From: Sacculina carcini
Lineage: Eukaryota; Arthropoda; Thecostraca; Sacculinidae
Length of the DNA stretch: 64,000 bases
Direction: 5' to 3'
NCBI GenBank assembly: GCA_916048095.2
Contig: OU696578.1
Location: 2,565,798 to 2,629,797, forward strand
Under the pieces are notes generated by a model. That model worked only from the letters and a program-made list of their open reading frames with translations, was not told where the DNA came from and did no database searches. Below, piece after piece: positions 22,426-32,460 of this stretch; position 1 is the stretch's first letter, and every line of letters begins with the position of its first letter. Position numbers and translations under genes: made by a program.

Positions 22426-23052
22426 GTGTATGTGTGTGATTCTGTTTGTGTTGGTGTGCGTGTGTGCTGAACTTTATTGGTGACTGTAACTAGGGGAAAT
22501 GGAGAGTCGGTCTTGAGGCGTGCTTACGAGTGGTGTGGTCTTGTAGGCGCGCGTGGGACAGCGATGTCCCACTAAGTACTCGTAATTGTGCCGAAATCCA
22601 CCGACTTAAATATTGTCTCTTCTCTACCGCTGCTCGGCTTCCCATGAGACGAATTGGAAAACTTTGTATTTAATGGCACACAAAATGGCATTATGAAAAT
22701 ATAAGCAAAAACGAAGAACGCCGAAGAAGCCAAAACACAGGCGTGTATTGCAGCTTCGCATGTGCATAGCCAAGACCTCGCTGCAAAACACCAGTGCAAA
22801 CAGTTGCAGCCGGCAACGTGTGTACTGCATGTGTGCAGCACCGTCCTAGCGCGTCAAAAACAACACTATTTTTTGCTTTGATCTGAGCGGTCAAAACAAA
22901 CGCACTACACTGTATATATACACACTGTAAATATACACACTGTAAATATACTACACTGTATATACATATATACCAAGAAGGAATAGTGGCACGAACAGAG
23001 ATACTGGCGCACGAAACGGACAACATGCGTTTGAAGCTAATGGAAGCGATTT
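22426..23052 (+). repeat. Repeat R, copy B, right part
   Basis: This resumes after the hAT element and aligns with 29436-30035 of copy C and 4120-4655 of copy A. It ends at a GAT trinucleotide run (23053-23070), before the Penelope ORF start seen in A and C. Confidence 0.8.
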
Positions 23053-23160
23053 GATGATGATGATGATGATGTACGCATATATTAAACCCAGCTGAAGCAG
23101 GAGGTACAATGCGCTATAGCCACATTCAAAATGAATTACTGGTGTATCAGCCGCCCTAGT
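23053..23160. other. Junction with GAT run, unidentified
   Basis: GATGATGATGATG followed by about 85 bp of unique sequence. It could be the tailed 3' end of a minus-strand LINE fragment, like the one at 12719, but no protein is visible. Confidence 0.35.
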
Positions 23161-23423
23161 AAATGAAATACGGACCATAAAGCGCCCTAGTAAATGAAAT
23201 ACGGTTAAAAGTCAAAATATCAACACATTATACTCATATTCTCATTAAGTTCAAATTAATGACTGATATACGAATTGATTTGAAATATTTTCATCCTGAA
23301 TATATTGGTGTAAAAATAACGCAAAAACGCGAAAATGCGTAAATTGCGATAATGTGATGAATTCTAAGCTTTGATTCCGTATCCCCGTTATTTTACAAAC
23401 TGAGAAGATTACTTTTAGATTCG
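23161..23423 (+). repeat. Repeat R, copy C, left part
   Basis: This matches 3660-3925 of copy A and is cut at ATTCG by the LTR element. It continues at 28118. Confidence 0.8.
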
Positions 23424-23895
23424 TGTAGAGTAAATAGAGATGTATTCAATGAAGATGAGGACGACGATGAAATGATAGCACTGAAATGCACTCCAGAAAA
23501 CAAAACTTATAATAAACAATAAACACTTTGTGGCCTCGCACCAATGACAATTACTAATACACTACCAGCACACGAACACCACCAACACTCACAACGCTCA
23601 AAACCAGACTGCTTGTAGCTCGCTTCAGCCACACACACAGGCGTCACACGTCACAATGTCAAAGTACACCGACCAATTAGCACACAGTACTCGAGTCACG
23701 TGACAAGCCAAGTCACAAGAGCCATACGCACACTTGAGCATATACACGCACATACACGGTAACTCGCATTCATGGAAAAGAGCAGGCACACCATTCGCGC
23801 ACTTGAACATACACATACATACAGACATACAAACACATCTACGCGGTTACACGATTTCATCACACTGTACATACACAATACGAATACCTATTACA
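23424..23895 (-). repeat. 3' LTR of the minus-strand element
   Basis: 472 bp. On the plus strand it begins TGTAGAGTAAATAG and ends ACCTATTACA. It contains AATAAACAATAAAC and CA-rich runs. Confidence 0.88.
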
Positions 23896-23990
23896 TGCCC
23901 CCATGGTGCTCACACCAATCAAAAACAATACATGATCGAACCAATACAGCGGCAACAAAAACCTACACATGATACAGGCAATCAATAATT

Positions 23991-26867
23991 AAAACTAGTG
24001 CAATACATAGTCACGGTGCCAGGCAGGAACTCTTCTCTGTCGTGTAGGACGGCTGTGACTCACCGATTCACTGGCTTCTGCAGACACAGCATCACCGTCG
24101 TCGCCGCTACGAGGTCTGAGGTCGCGCACGTGACGCAGCATGCCGTCCCCTCGACCACCTGGTCAGACGCAACCGCCGTAACACGACCCTCGACAGACGG
24201 TTGAGTGCACCTCGTACCACTGTTGCGCACCCACACTGGATCACCGGTGTCAAATGCATCAATTGTCTGACGCATCGTCATACACGCTCCCTGTTCGCCC
24301 ACAATATCACGCCATTGATAGTTGTACAGTACGTGTGCAAGCGTTCCCTTGCGGTCACTGAAAGGACTCGTATTATACAGATGTACAGCTTCACCGATGG
24401 AACAGTGCTTGCGAGCAGCAATCACCTTCATAGTGCGGTGATTCCTTTCTATAATACCATTGCCAGTGGGTCTGTACGCCGCTCGAAATCGCACCTCAAT
24501 ACTCCACTTTGCTGCAAATGATAGAAACTGCTGACTTCTGAATATAGTCGCATTGTCTCACAATAGCTGAGTGGGGAAACCTCGCTCAAGAAACATCTCT
24601 TCAAGATATCTCGTGATATTATCAGAGTCGGATCGCCTCAGCAATCGCCACAAAGAAAATCTTGATGGTCCACAGTCAATCACGGACAGATATTCTTGAC
24701 CTTGAAAGTGTGTGACGTCTATAGCGAGTCTGTGCCATATCACTCCAACTGATAACTCACCTCTTGGCCATTTTCGCGGGGCAGGATCGATTGATTGGCA
24801 AGTGTTACAACTCGCCACCACGTTTTTCACATGTCTCCTGGATACCGGAGAAGAACACTCCCTCCGCGCAAAAAATAGTGTTCTCCGCACGCCAGGATGT
24901 CCGGCACGCTCGTGAATTTTGCGTATGTTCACCGTGTCATCATGTGGTACAACTGTTGCAGCGGCAGAAGCACTTTCAATCAGCCATTTCTGCGGCACAC
25001 GAGTCAGCGAATCGGCGCGGTTTCTCTTTGATGGTACCAGCTCCACATAAATTTTCAATTCAAGTTCGTCGGCTAATTGTTTTACTATGTTTAATCTGCG
25101 ACGAATCAACAGCTCGTTCTGTGCCTTGGTGCGCACCCGCGTCCTACCGCTTAAAATGTCGCTAATCCATCGAAACACTGTGACAGAGTCGGATTTGATC
25201 AAGAGGTTGGTCATATTCCAGCTCACCGCCATATTGATCCCGCGAATTGCAGCGTCCAATTCCGCCATATTTATGTGAGCTGTCTTGTCTGGTCTCAACC
25301 ACGAGGCGTCTTCAACAATATCTCCGTCGACTTCGAGTATAACTCCGAGTGCCAAAGAGCTCGCGTCGGTCCATATTGTCGCTCTTTTTGAGTTGACACT
25401 CCAGTGGCCTCCCACAGGATCTACTTGCCGCACTTGTTTGTCGATGAAGGCTAATATATCGCGAATTTGGTTATCGTCGTCAATTCGGTCAGACCAGCCT
25501 TTTGTAAGCTAATTGGCTCGCCGTTTAGCAAACGCTGTCAAAATTCTTAGCGAGCCACAGACCGGCATGTGGCCTACCAGCTTACCGCACCACGAGAATA
25601 CGTTTCGGCGCCTTAGATCTGTCGGTGGTGGGTCGATTTTGTTGTCTCGACTCCAAACCATATCTCCATTCTTTCTCGACACTCTCAGACCCAGCACACG
25701 AGCACCATCTCTCAGGTTGTCCGGTTTCTTGCTCACCAAGTCATATTTTCCTAGATGACCACGCACCTTTTCCGCGCTGACTACATTGAGGTCAACAAAT
25801 ATATCATCCAGATATGCGGAAGTCCCTGCGCTCACACACTCATCTTGCTTCAACACATAATCCAGTATTGTCTGCAGAACGGCGGGTGCCACACTCAGAC
25901 CGAAACCCATCCTCGTTAAGCTGTATCGCTTGCCGTCAAATATCACTGTCTGATATTGCCACAACTTCTTTTCGACGTGAATTTGCAGATATGCTTTTTC
26001 CAAGTCCAGCACTGCTGCATTACTCCCACGACGACGCCACTGGCGCAGCTTATTTGCACACACATCAGCGGACCCTGTGTACGATTTGATGTAGTCGTTC
26101 AGCTCCCTGAAATCACACACGGGCCGGACTTTGTTCTTATTGGGCTGAATAATCGCCATGAGGGGGATTAAGACTTTTGGAGGACCCATCTCCTGCTCAT
26201 CGTACTCTCTTAGCCAGCCATTGTTTATTCACTTCTGAATTTCGTCTTCATACTCACGACGAGCACACTGCTTCACATTGTACGTAGCTACTCTGTTATG
26301 AAGGTAGTCAGGCTCAGTGGACCGCCATTTCCATGCAGCTTTCCATGTGAGATGCTGTTCGTCAAAATAAACTGTAAAATACTTCTGTTCCAACAATACA
26401 CTTCTGGGTGCCGTAATCACCAATCCTGCAGCTGTCTCTACCAGAGACTGGCTTGTACACTGTCGGTGTGAATCCGTGGGTCCAAACTTGACCTGCCCAT
26501 CTCCATTCACTGCGACACCACCAAAAGATCTTACACCATTCATACCAAGAACAAAATTGTAATTCAAGGGACGAAAATTCACAGCAATAGCTTCAACAAT
26601 AACTACACGACCAAATGCGTCCCGCAGTCGCACACTTGTCACACCTTCACATGCTTGTCTTGACGCGTTGATCAAAACTACATCGGTATACGCCTTAGAT
26701 TGCTCTCTACATAGTGCAGCGTATATCAAACATTTACTGCAGCCAGTATCAACCAAAACATCACAATACACACCATTGACACGCATGTGCGCCGTAGGAG
26801 CGGAGACGCTCAGTGATGCTGCGGAGAAGGAGCCGGTGCATTCGCTGCTTCTCCGTTGTCGTTTCCC
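23991..26867 (-). pseudogene. pol: Pro-pol of the minus-strand LTR element
   Basis: From the frameshift site (26867) one frame carries a retropepsin-like protease (VLVDTGCSKCL), RT (VRPVCDFREL, LDLEKAYLQI, AYLDDIFVD), RNase H (WTDASSLALG, HINMAELDAA, IKSDSVTVF), integrase zinc region (HERAGHPGVRRTLFF, CNTCQSIDP), core (IDVTHFQGQEYLSVIDCGPSRF) and NGIIERNHR. Stops interrupt it at about 26229 (TGA), 25509 (TAG) and 24556 (TGA, next to the second catalytic Asp). All segments share one phase, so the lesions are nonsense changes rather than indels. Intact YLDD here shows the family norm that the 11.0-kb copy has lost. Confidence 0.85.
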
Positions 26868-27616
26868 GGACATCTTGGCCTTACATGAACGGTCTCACCA
26901 TATCGGTAACATCGCACTACACGGGTGTTGCCATATTTGATCAAATTGTCTCTGCGAAAAGATCCGGCGCATCCCCTGGAAAAATGGCCTGATTCTCCAC
27001 ACTTGAAACAGATGACATCTCGACTTGGGCGATTTGTACGGCTACCGGCTGATCCTTTGCCAACGGTCGCAGCTGCTACATTGCTTGTGCGGTAATTATC
27101 TGCAACAAGCATTCTTGCTCTTTCCAACAACTGATGCAAGCTGAGAGTCTCTATCCTTGCACTGTTTCTCAGAGATGATCTCACGTGCTCAGGTAACCCA
27201 AAAAGAAACGCTCCTGATATTGTTTTTTCGCTCATGCCTCCCGCAAATTGAGCAAGCCTTTTTATGTCTGCCAGATATGTATCCACTGGTTCGCACGGCT
27301 GCAAGCGACGACGCTGCAGCGGCCCGTACGCTGTGAACGAATCGACATCAAAAGCGTCGCGCAATGTCTTCTCCACTGTTTCGATGTCAAACTTGTCGTT
27401 CTCGGGAATCTGATCATACACTTTGTATGCGTGATCGAATAGTCTCAGTGGTACAACTGAAACCAGATCCCGCACTCCATGCGGACGACAGGTCCACTTG
27501 AGACGACTCAGCCACTCTGATACGTTTTCACCGGCGACACCACGAAATTCCGGAATCAACTTCACATCGAAATACGACTGGACATGCAGAGGAGCCTTCG
27601 ATTCTTCGATAGACAT
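26810..27616 (-). CDS. gag: Gag protein of the minus-strand LTR element
   Basis: The frame is open from inside the LTR (27736) to 26810. The plausible start is the ATG at about 27616 (MSIEESKAPL), shortly after the priming site, since upstream codons are LTR and leader. It contains a capsid-like region (FRGVAGENVSEWLSRLKW, PCEPVDTYLADIKRLAQFAGG) and a CCHC knuckle (CFKCGESGHFSRGC), then a second degenerate Cys/His stretch (CYRYGETVHVRPRC, second Cys replaced). Homologous to the Gag at 11266. It overlaps pro by -1. Confidence 0.8.
   Translation of the reverse strand: MSIEESKAPLHVQSYFDVKLIPEFRGVAGENVSEWLSRLKWTCRPHGVRDLVSVVPLRLFDHAYKVYDQIPENDKFDIETVEKTLRDAFDVDSFTAYGPLQRRRLQPCEPVDTYLADIKRLAQFAGGMSEKTISGAFLFGLPEHVRSSLRNSARIETLSLHQLLERARMLVADNYRTSNVAAATVGKGSAGSRTNRPSRDVICFKCGESGHFSRGCAGSFRRDNLIKYGNTRVVRCYRYGETVHVRPRCPGNDNGEAANAPAPSPQHH
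26861..26867 (-). promoter_or_regulatory. -1 frameshift heptamer GGGAAAC (minus strand)
   Basis: The plus strand shows GTTTCCC. On the minus strand it reads G GGA AAC in the gag frame (CCG GGA AAC GAC), and a -1 slip gives GGG AAA CGA in the protease frame. Same motif and place as 11958-11964. Confidence 0.75.
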
Positions 27617-27629
27617 TGCGATGATTATG

Positions 27630-27641
27630 GCCGAAATAGCT
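27630..27641 (-). promoter_or_regulatory. Putative primer-binding site (tRNA-Phe 5' end, 12/12)
   Basis: The plus strand reads GCCGAAATAGCT, the first 12 bases of eukaryotic tRNA-Phe. On the element strand it is AGCTATTTCGGC directly after the LTR end CTCTACA. No other tRNA-like sequence surrounds it, so it is not a tRNA gene. Confidence 0.6.
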
Positions 27642-28112
27642 TGTAGAGTAAATAGAGATGTATTCAATGAAGATGAGGACGACGATGAAATGATAGCACT
27701 GAAATGCACTCCAGAAACAAAACTTATAATAAACAATAAACACTTTGTGGCCTCGCACCAATCACAATTACAAATACACTACCAACACACGAACACCACC
27801 AACACTCACAACGCTCAAAGCCAGACTGCTTGTAGCTCGCTTCAGCCACACGCACAGGCGTCACACGTCACAATGTCAAAGTACACCGACCAATCAGCAC
27901 ACAGTACTCGAGTCACGTGACAAGCCAAGTCACATGAACCATACGCACACTTGAACATATACACGCACATACACGGTAACTCGCATTCATGGAAAAGAGC
28001 AGGCACACCATTCGCGAACTTGAACATACACATACATACAGACATACAAACACACCTACGCGGTTACACGATTTCATCACACTGTACATACACAATACGA
28101 ATACCTATTACA
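27642..28112 (-). repeat. 5' LTR of the minus-strand element
   Basis: 471 bp, TG...CA. The partner is 23424-23895. Confidence 0.88.
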
Positions 28113-30217
28113 ATTCGGTTTTCAACAAACGTTGGTTTAGATTACACCCAGCCGGGCCACAGATCTACATACAGCTGATAAAAATTGGCCAAGATGGTCA
28201 CTCGCTTAACTTTCAGTCACTAGATACGTCACTGTCAGATTCACTTGCGACAGGGACCATTTTTCCACCGCCGATATGCATCGCATCGTATTAAGATCCT
28301 CGAGCGTTGACTACAATGGTTCGTTGGCCGCATCGGTAGTAACAACTGTGCAACGAATGTTATTTGCTGTAAACAAAACAAAACAACGCAGAAACGACAC
28401 GTACACAAAGATTCTGCACAATTTGCAATATGTAATAATCGCAAATTGCAAACAAGTGTTGGTTATTACAATTTGCTTACTATTAATTTGAAAGGAAATT
28501 TAAAGTATCACACAATTTATACCATTTATAAATACGCAGTGAACTGTGGGTCGCTGTGCCCACTGACATTCTGCACATACACAGACATACGAAATAACTT
28601 GCTACATATTTGACTTCGCTTTTAAGGAGTTATATACTTTTACTTTTCTTCTCACCTAAGGAATTAGGGTGATATCCTGCATGTTTGAGTCTTGTCTTTA
28701 TTGGGTGCGAACTCACATATACAATAACGATTACATTACACGTGGAACGAAGACACACAAAATATACAATATTGACACCACCTCAAACGTACAGGACGAC
28801 CTTGACATGACCGCTGCCGTGCGCACACTCTCACGCAGCAGTGTCGAATAGACGACCCACTCTCAACACCGGGCGACATCTAGCGGCGACAATTTCAGCA
28901 TGCCTGCTACACGTAGCACATCTACACTGCATACAATCACTATACACGGACGTAGATAGCGCGGATACTGTGAACGTGTTACAATGCACAATAACCGAGC
29001 TCAACATAAACCTACATATTGCAAAAGCAGATCATTGAATTATTAAAGTCATGTTCGAACTGCAATGCTTTCACATTCTGGAATGAGGAATACTTGCAGA
29101 ACAGTAGAATCACAATGAGCTCACCATCGAGCCCTATTCTAGCCAATATGCATAGGGAAAACCACGAAATGTCACATTATCGTAGTATCATAGAAAAAGG
29201 TAAGGTATGGTTTTGACATGTAGACGACGTGTGGTATATTGCTGAACTATTAGTGTGTGTGTGTGTTTGGGCTATGATGTTTGCATATGCAAGTCTGTAT
29301 GTTAGGGCGAGTGAAGGTGTGTGCGTGTTTGTGGCTGTTGTCCTTGCGCGAGAGGTAGATGTTTGTTTGTGAATGCGTGCGTGTCTGTATGCGCAGCACC
29401 GGTTGTACAGGCAGATGGTGTGCACGTGTGTGTAGGTGTATGTGTGTGATTCTGTTTGTGTTGGTGTGCGTGTGTGCTGAACTTTGTTGGTGACTGTAAC
29501 TAGGGGAAATGGAGAGTCGGTCTTGAGGCGTGCTTACGAGTGGTGTGGTCTTGTAGGCCCGCGTGGGACAGCGATGTCCCACTAATTACTCGTTATTGTG
29601 CCGGAATCCACCGACTTAAATATTGTCTCTTCTCTTTCGCTGCTCGGCTTTCCATGAGACGAATTGGAAAACTTTGTATTTAATGGCACACAAAATGGCA
29701 TTATGAAAATATAAGCAAAAACGAAGAACGCCGAAGAAGCCAAAACACAGGCGTGTATTGCTGCTTCGCATGTGCATAGCCAAGACCTCGCTGCAAAACA
29801 CCAGTGCAAACAGTTGCAGCCGGCAACGTGTGTACTGCATATGCGCAGCACCGTCTTAGCGCGTCAACAACAACACTATTTTTTGCTTTGATCTGAGCGG
29901 TCAAAACAAACGCACTACACTGTATATATACACACTGTATATATACTACACCGTATATATACTACACTGTATATATACTACACTGTATATATACTACACT
30001 ATATATATACCCAGAAGAAATAGTGGCACGAACGCGCGAATGCGCGAGGTGCCAACAACGACCACGCGCAGTAGCGTGAGCCATATGTGTCATAGACCAG
30101 AGGTGCGAATTTCGCACACTGTGCGCACACACGAGGCGTGAGAATAGCACATTCATGCGACGTCCTATATAAACATACAATCGACAACAAACAACGGCAT
30201 TTAGTTGGCCACATTGT

Positions 30218-30247
30218 CTGAGGATGGAGTCCGTCTACTCCGAAACG
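30218..30247 (+). ncRNA. Hammerhead-like core (copy C)
   Basis: Identical to 4920-4949: CTGAGGA, stem GGAGT/ACTCC, GAAAC. Confidence 0.4.
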
Positions 30248-30380
30248 TTACACATCGGTGAATTACTGCACAAGCTCAACGGCGATCATCAAAAACTCGC
30301 ACGAGCGATTGAGACGACGAGGAAGAAGATTGAAAACTGCAAAGCGGCAATCCAGTGTAATCTCGTCGATGAGAAGAGGT
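30224..30380 (+). pseudogene. Penelope-like N-terminal ORF fragment (copy C)
   Basis: About 52 codons from ATG 30224, nearly identical to 4926-5080, again ending in a TA tract. The shared break at the microsatellite in two copies suggests that the truncated form itself was duplicated with repeat R. Confidence 0.6.
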
Positions 30381-30429
30381 ATATATATATATATATATAT
30401 ATATATTTGAAGTTTTCGACATATATGAA

Positions 30430-30690
30430 GAAAGAATTGTGACAAAGAGTGGCAGTCATTTGTGTTTTCTTTTCTCTTCTTTTCTTTTCTACTTATATAT
30501 ATATATGCTCTGTTGAATTATACAGCATTTTCTGTGTTGTTTCTTTTGTATGTACATTTCTCTATACGTCTCACCAGCTTCTTCTGGTTCTCAGAGAGCT
30601 TTCCCAGTAGTACCGAAAAACTCATTTTTGCCCGAGGCACCTTTTGACATATATTAATGTCATCTTCAGGGGCATATATATACACATAGC
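30430..30690 (-). repeat. LTR-like (pLTR) region of a Penelope-like element
   Basis: On the minus strand, downstream of the endonuclease ORF, CTGAAGATGACATTAATATA is followed by ATGTCAAAAGG, which looks like a decayed CUGANGA/stem/GAAA core (one A in place of G). A helical peptide start follows (LLGKLSENQKKLVRRIEKC), similar in style to the other Penelope N-termini. That is the order expected if the element is followed by its repeated terminus. Confidence 0.4.
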
Positions 30691-30780
30691 AATCGTAAAT
30701 AAATATACACTAAACTGAAAATCAAATTTGAATGAGACGTTAAATACTCTAGAAAATTCCAATATAAAAGTATATAAAAT

Positions 30781-32009
30781 TCATGCCGAGTGCACATTTG
30801 CACTGCCGTTTGATATAGATAAATTCTGGCTAGGTGCAGGATGTTGTGATGCGCTTCTCTGTTGGTTGTTGATGTTGTTTTGCTGTCTTATAGATGGAAG
30901 AATTACGTCAGGCTGTTGTTGGACGTTTATAGTTGGTTTCCGCGTACAAATCAACACTGCTTCTATCATTTTGAGCTTTCTGATGTTATGCTCCTGGCAA
31001 ATGACGGATGTATTGTCAGTGAGGATTGTTCTGTTGAGCTTGATCTTATGCTCTTGCGCGTAGTGCCGAAAAATAGCGCCGTCGTGCAAGTGAGCAGTGA
31101 GTCGCTTGTGCAAAGTTGTTGTTGTGTGGCCGATGTATTCAGAATTACGGAGACTGCAGTCTCCAGTTTGGCATTTATGTGAATACACGACGTTCACTTT
31201 TTGCGTCTCTTCGGTCCTTGGTAGGCAGCTATTCTTGACAATCGACTGGTATGTTTTTCGAGTTTTGTAGTAAATGACTAGGTTAATTTTTGTTTCTGGT
31301 TGACATGGAGTAACGTGTTTCCTAATGATTTTCTGAAGTGCAGTCTCGTCTTGCTTGTAATTTGAGCTCATAGTGTTTCTGTAATATAATTTGAGTGTAT
31401 CTTGGTCTCTGTCTCGGTTGTTTTCATTCGTAATCATGAAGTCATGTAGTTTTTGTCTGATTACGTCATCGATGTCTTTTTGTGTGTAGCCATTATTAGT
31501 CAATAATTTGCCGACTCTATTGATTTCCGCGTCTGTATTAGTCCATGTTGAACAGTGAGTTAGCGCCCTCTTGATGTACGAGCTAATTACACTGCGTTTG
31601 ATTTGCTCTGGGCATTCACTCTTTGCATTCATGCAAAAACCTAGATTTGTGGATTTCACTTGCACCGATGTTATGAATGATGTTACGTCTCTTTGAATCA
31701 GTATGTCCAGAAATGGGAGTTGGTTGTTTGCTTCATTTTCGATGGTAAATTTTAAACAGGACTTTTTTCAAAGTAGTCCTTGATTGCATGCAAGTTCATT
31801 TCGTCTTCCATGTTTACAAAAATGTCATCTATATACCGTACATATATAGATGGTTTCATGTCCGGATGGTTTTTAAAGCATTCTTCTTCTAGGTGACCCA
31901 TGTATAAATTTGCAAAAGTAACTCCAAGGGGTGAGCCCATAGCTACTCCGTCACATTGTACGTACATGTCACCGTCAGGTGAGAGGAACGGTGATTCTTT
32001 GGTACACAC
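30781..32009 (-). pseudogene. Penelope-like element: RT C-terminal half and GIY-YIG endonuclease
   Basis: On the minus strand 32009-31752 gives RT motifs (CTKESPFLSPDG, DGVAMGSPLGVTFANLYMGH, YVRYIDDIFV). A 1-nt shift in an A run near 31760 leads into LPFLDILIQRD and a 294-codon stretch to 30781 with a GIY-YIG-like nuclease (NVVYSHKC, SEYIGHTTTTLHKRLTAH). RT of this kind joined to GIY-YIG is diagnostic of endonuclease-bearing Penelope-like elements. Upstream, the RT N-terminal half is absent: the N-terminal leader at 32110-32220 joins directly to this part. Confidence 0.88.
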
Positions 32010-32334
32010 ACTTAATAACCTACGAAGATGATGCTCAGGAATGTCCAGTACTGCAGCATGTTTATGATATATATAATCACAAATGATATTAATTATTGAT
32101 ATTGATTAAAGTCAATTGCAATTTCGCATTTTGCAATCTTTTTCCTGGTGGATTCTAAATCTCTTGCCAGTTTCTGGTCGCTTTGACTCAAACACTTCAA
32201 AAGTGTTCCTATATTCTGTAACGTGGTATATTTGTGGTATATTTCATTTGTATTGGTTGAGCAATAGTGTGGTATAGTTGCGCCCGTGTGACTATTGAAC
32301 TGTTACGTTTCCGCTTGTGTGATGTTGTGGAGTT

Positions 32335-32351
32335 GTTCTTTGTGTAGTTAA
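32335..32351 (+). promoter_or_regulatory. LTR segment complementary to the gypsy priming site
   Basis: GTTCTTTGTGTAGTTAA in the 5' LTR is the exact reverse complement of 32432-32448. In Tf1-type self-priming the transcript's 5' end plays this role, so transcription would start near here. Confidence 0.6.
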
Positions 32352-32431
32352 GCGTCAATATAATCATTATAGTATTCCTTGTATCATTCTAATAATAATC
32401 ACTCGATCATTCTAATCTTGATACGTTTAAA

Positions 32432-32448
32432 TTAACTACACAAAGAAC
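32432..32448 (+). promoter_or_regulatory. Putative self-priming site of the gypsy element
   Basis: TTAACTACACAAAGAAC begins three bases after the LTR end and pairs over 17 nt with the element's own LTR. No TGG-type tRNA site is present at this place. Confidence 0.6.
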
Positions 32449-32460
32449 CTTGTTATTGTG

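Larger units (their letters stand above)
23424..28112 (-). mobile_element. LTR retrotransposon, minus strand, same clade as the 11.0-kb element
   Basis: LTRs at 27642-28112 (5', 471 bp) and 23424-23895 (3', 472 bp) differ at several positions, so this insertion is older than the TRIM. Ends are TG...CA, and the target duplication is ATTCG (23419-23423, 28113-28117). The putative priming site is 27630-27641. A purine tract (ATGGGGGCA on the minus strand) abuts the 3' LTR. The empty site is preserved in R copy A at about 3925. Gag is open; pol lies in one frame with at least three stops. Confidence 0.92.
28118..30380 (+). repeat. Repeat R, copy C, right part
   Basis: This is the longest copy and holds the segment missing in copy A. 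It ends with the Penelope 5' region: TATA at about 30165, hammerhead-like core at 30218-30247 and ORF start at 30224. It lacks about 130 bp that copy A has at 4585-4740. Within it, 29541-29575 resembles part of the TRIM LTR. No gene of its own is supported. Confidence 0.8.

Noticed and set aside
21847..22483. Several long overlapping ORFs with 15-residue repeats
   Set aside because: A 45-bp minisatellite keeps many frames open on both strands.
27630..27641. tRNA-Phe gene start
   Set aside because: Only 12 bases match; no D-arm, anticodon arm or T-arm follows. It fits an LTR-element priming site instead.
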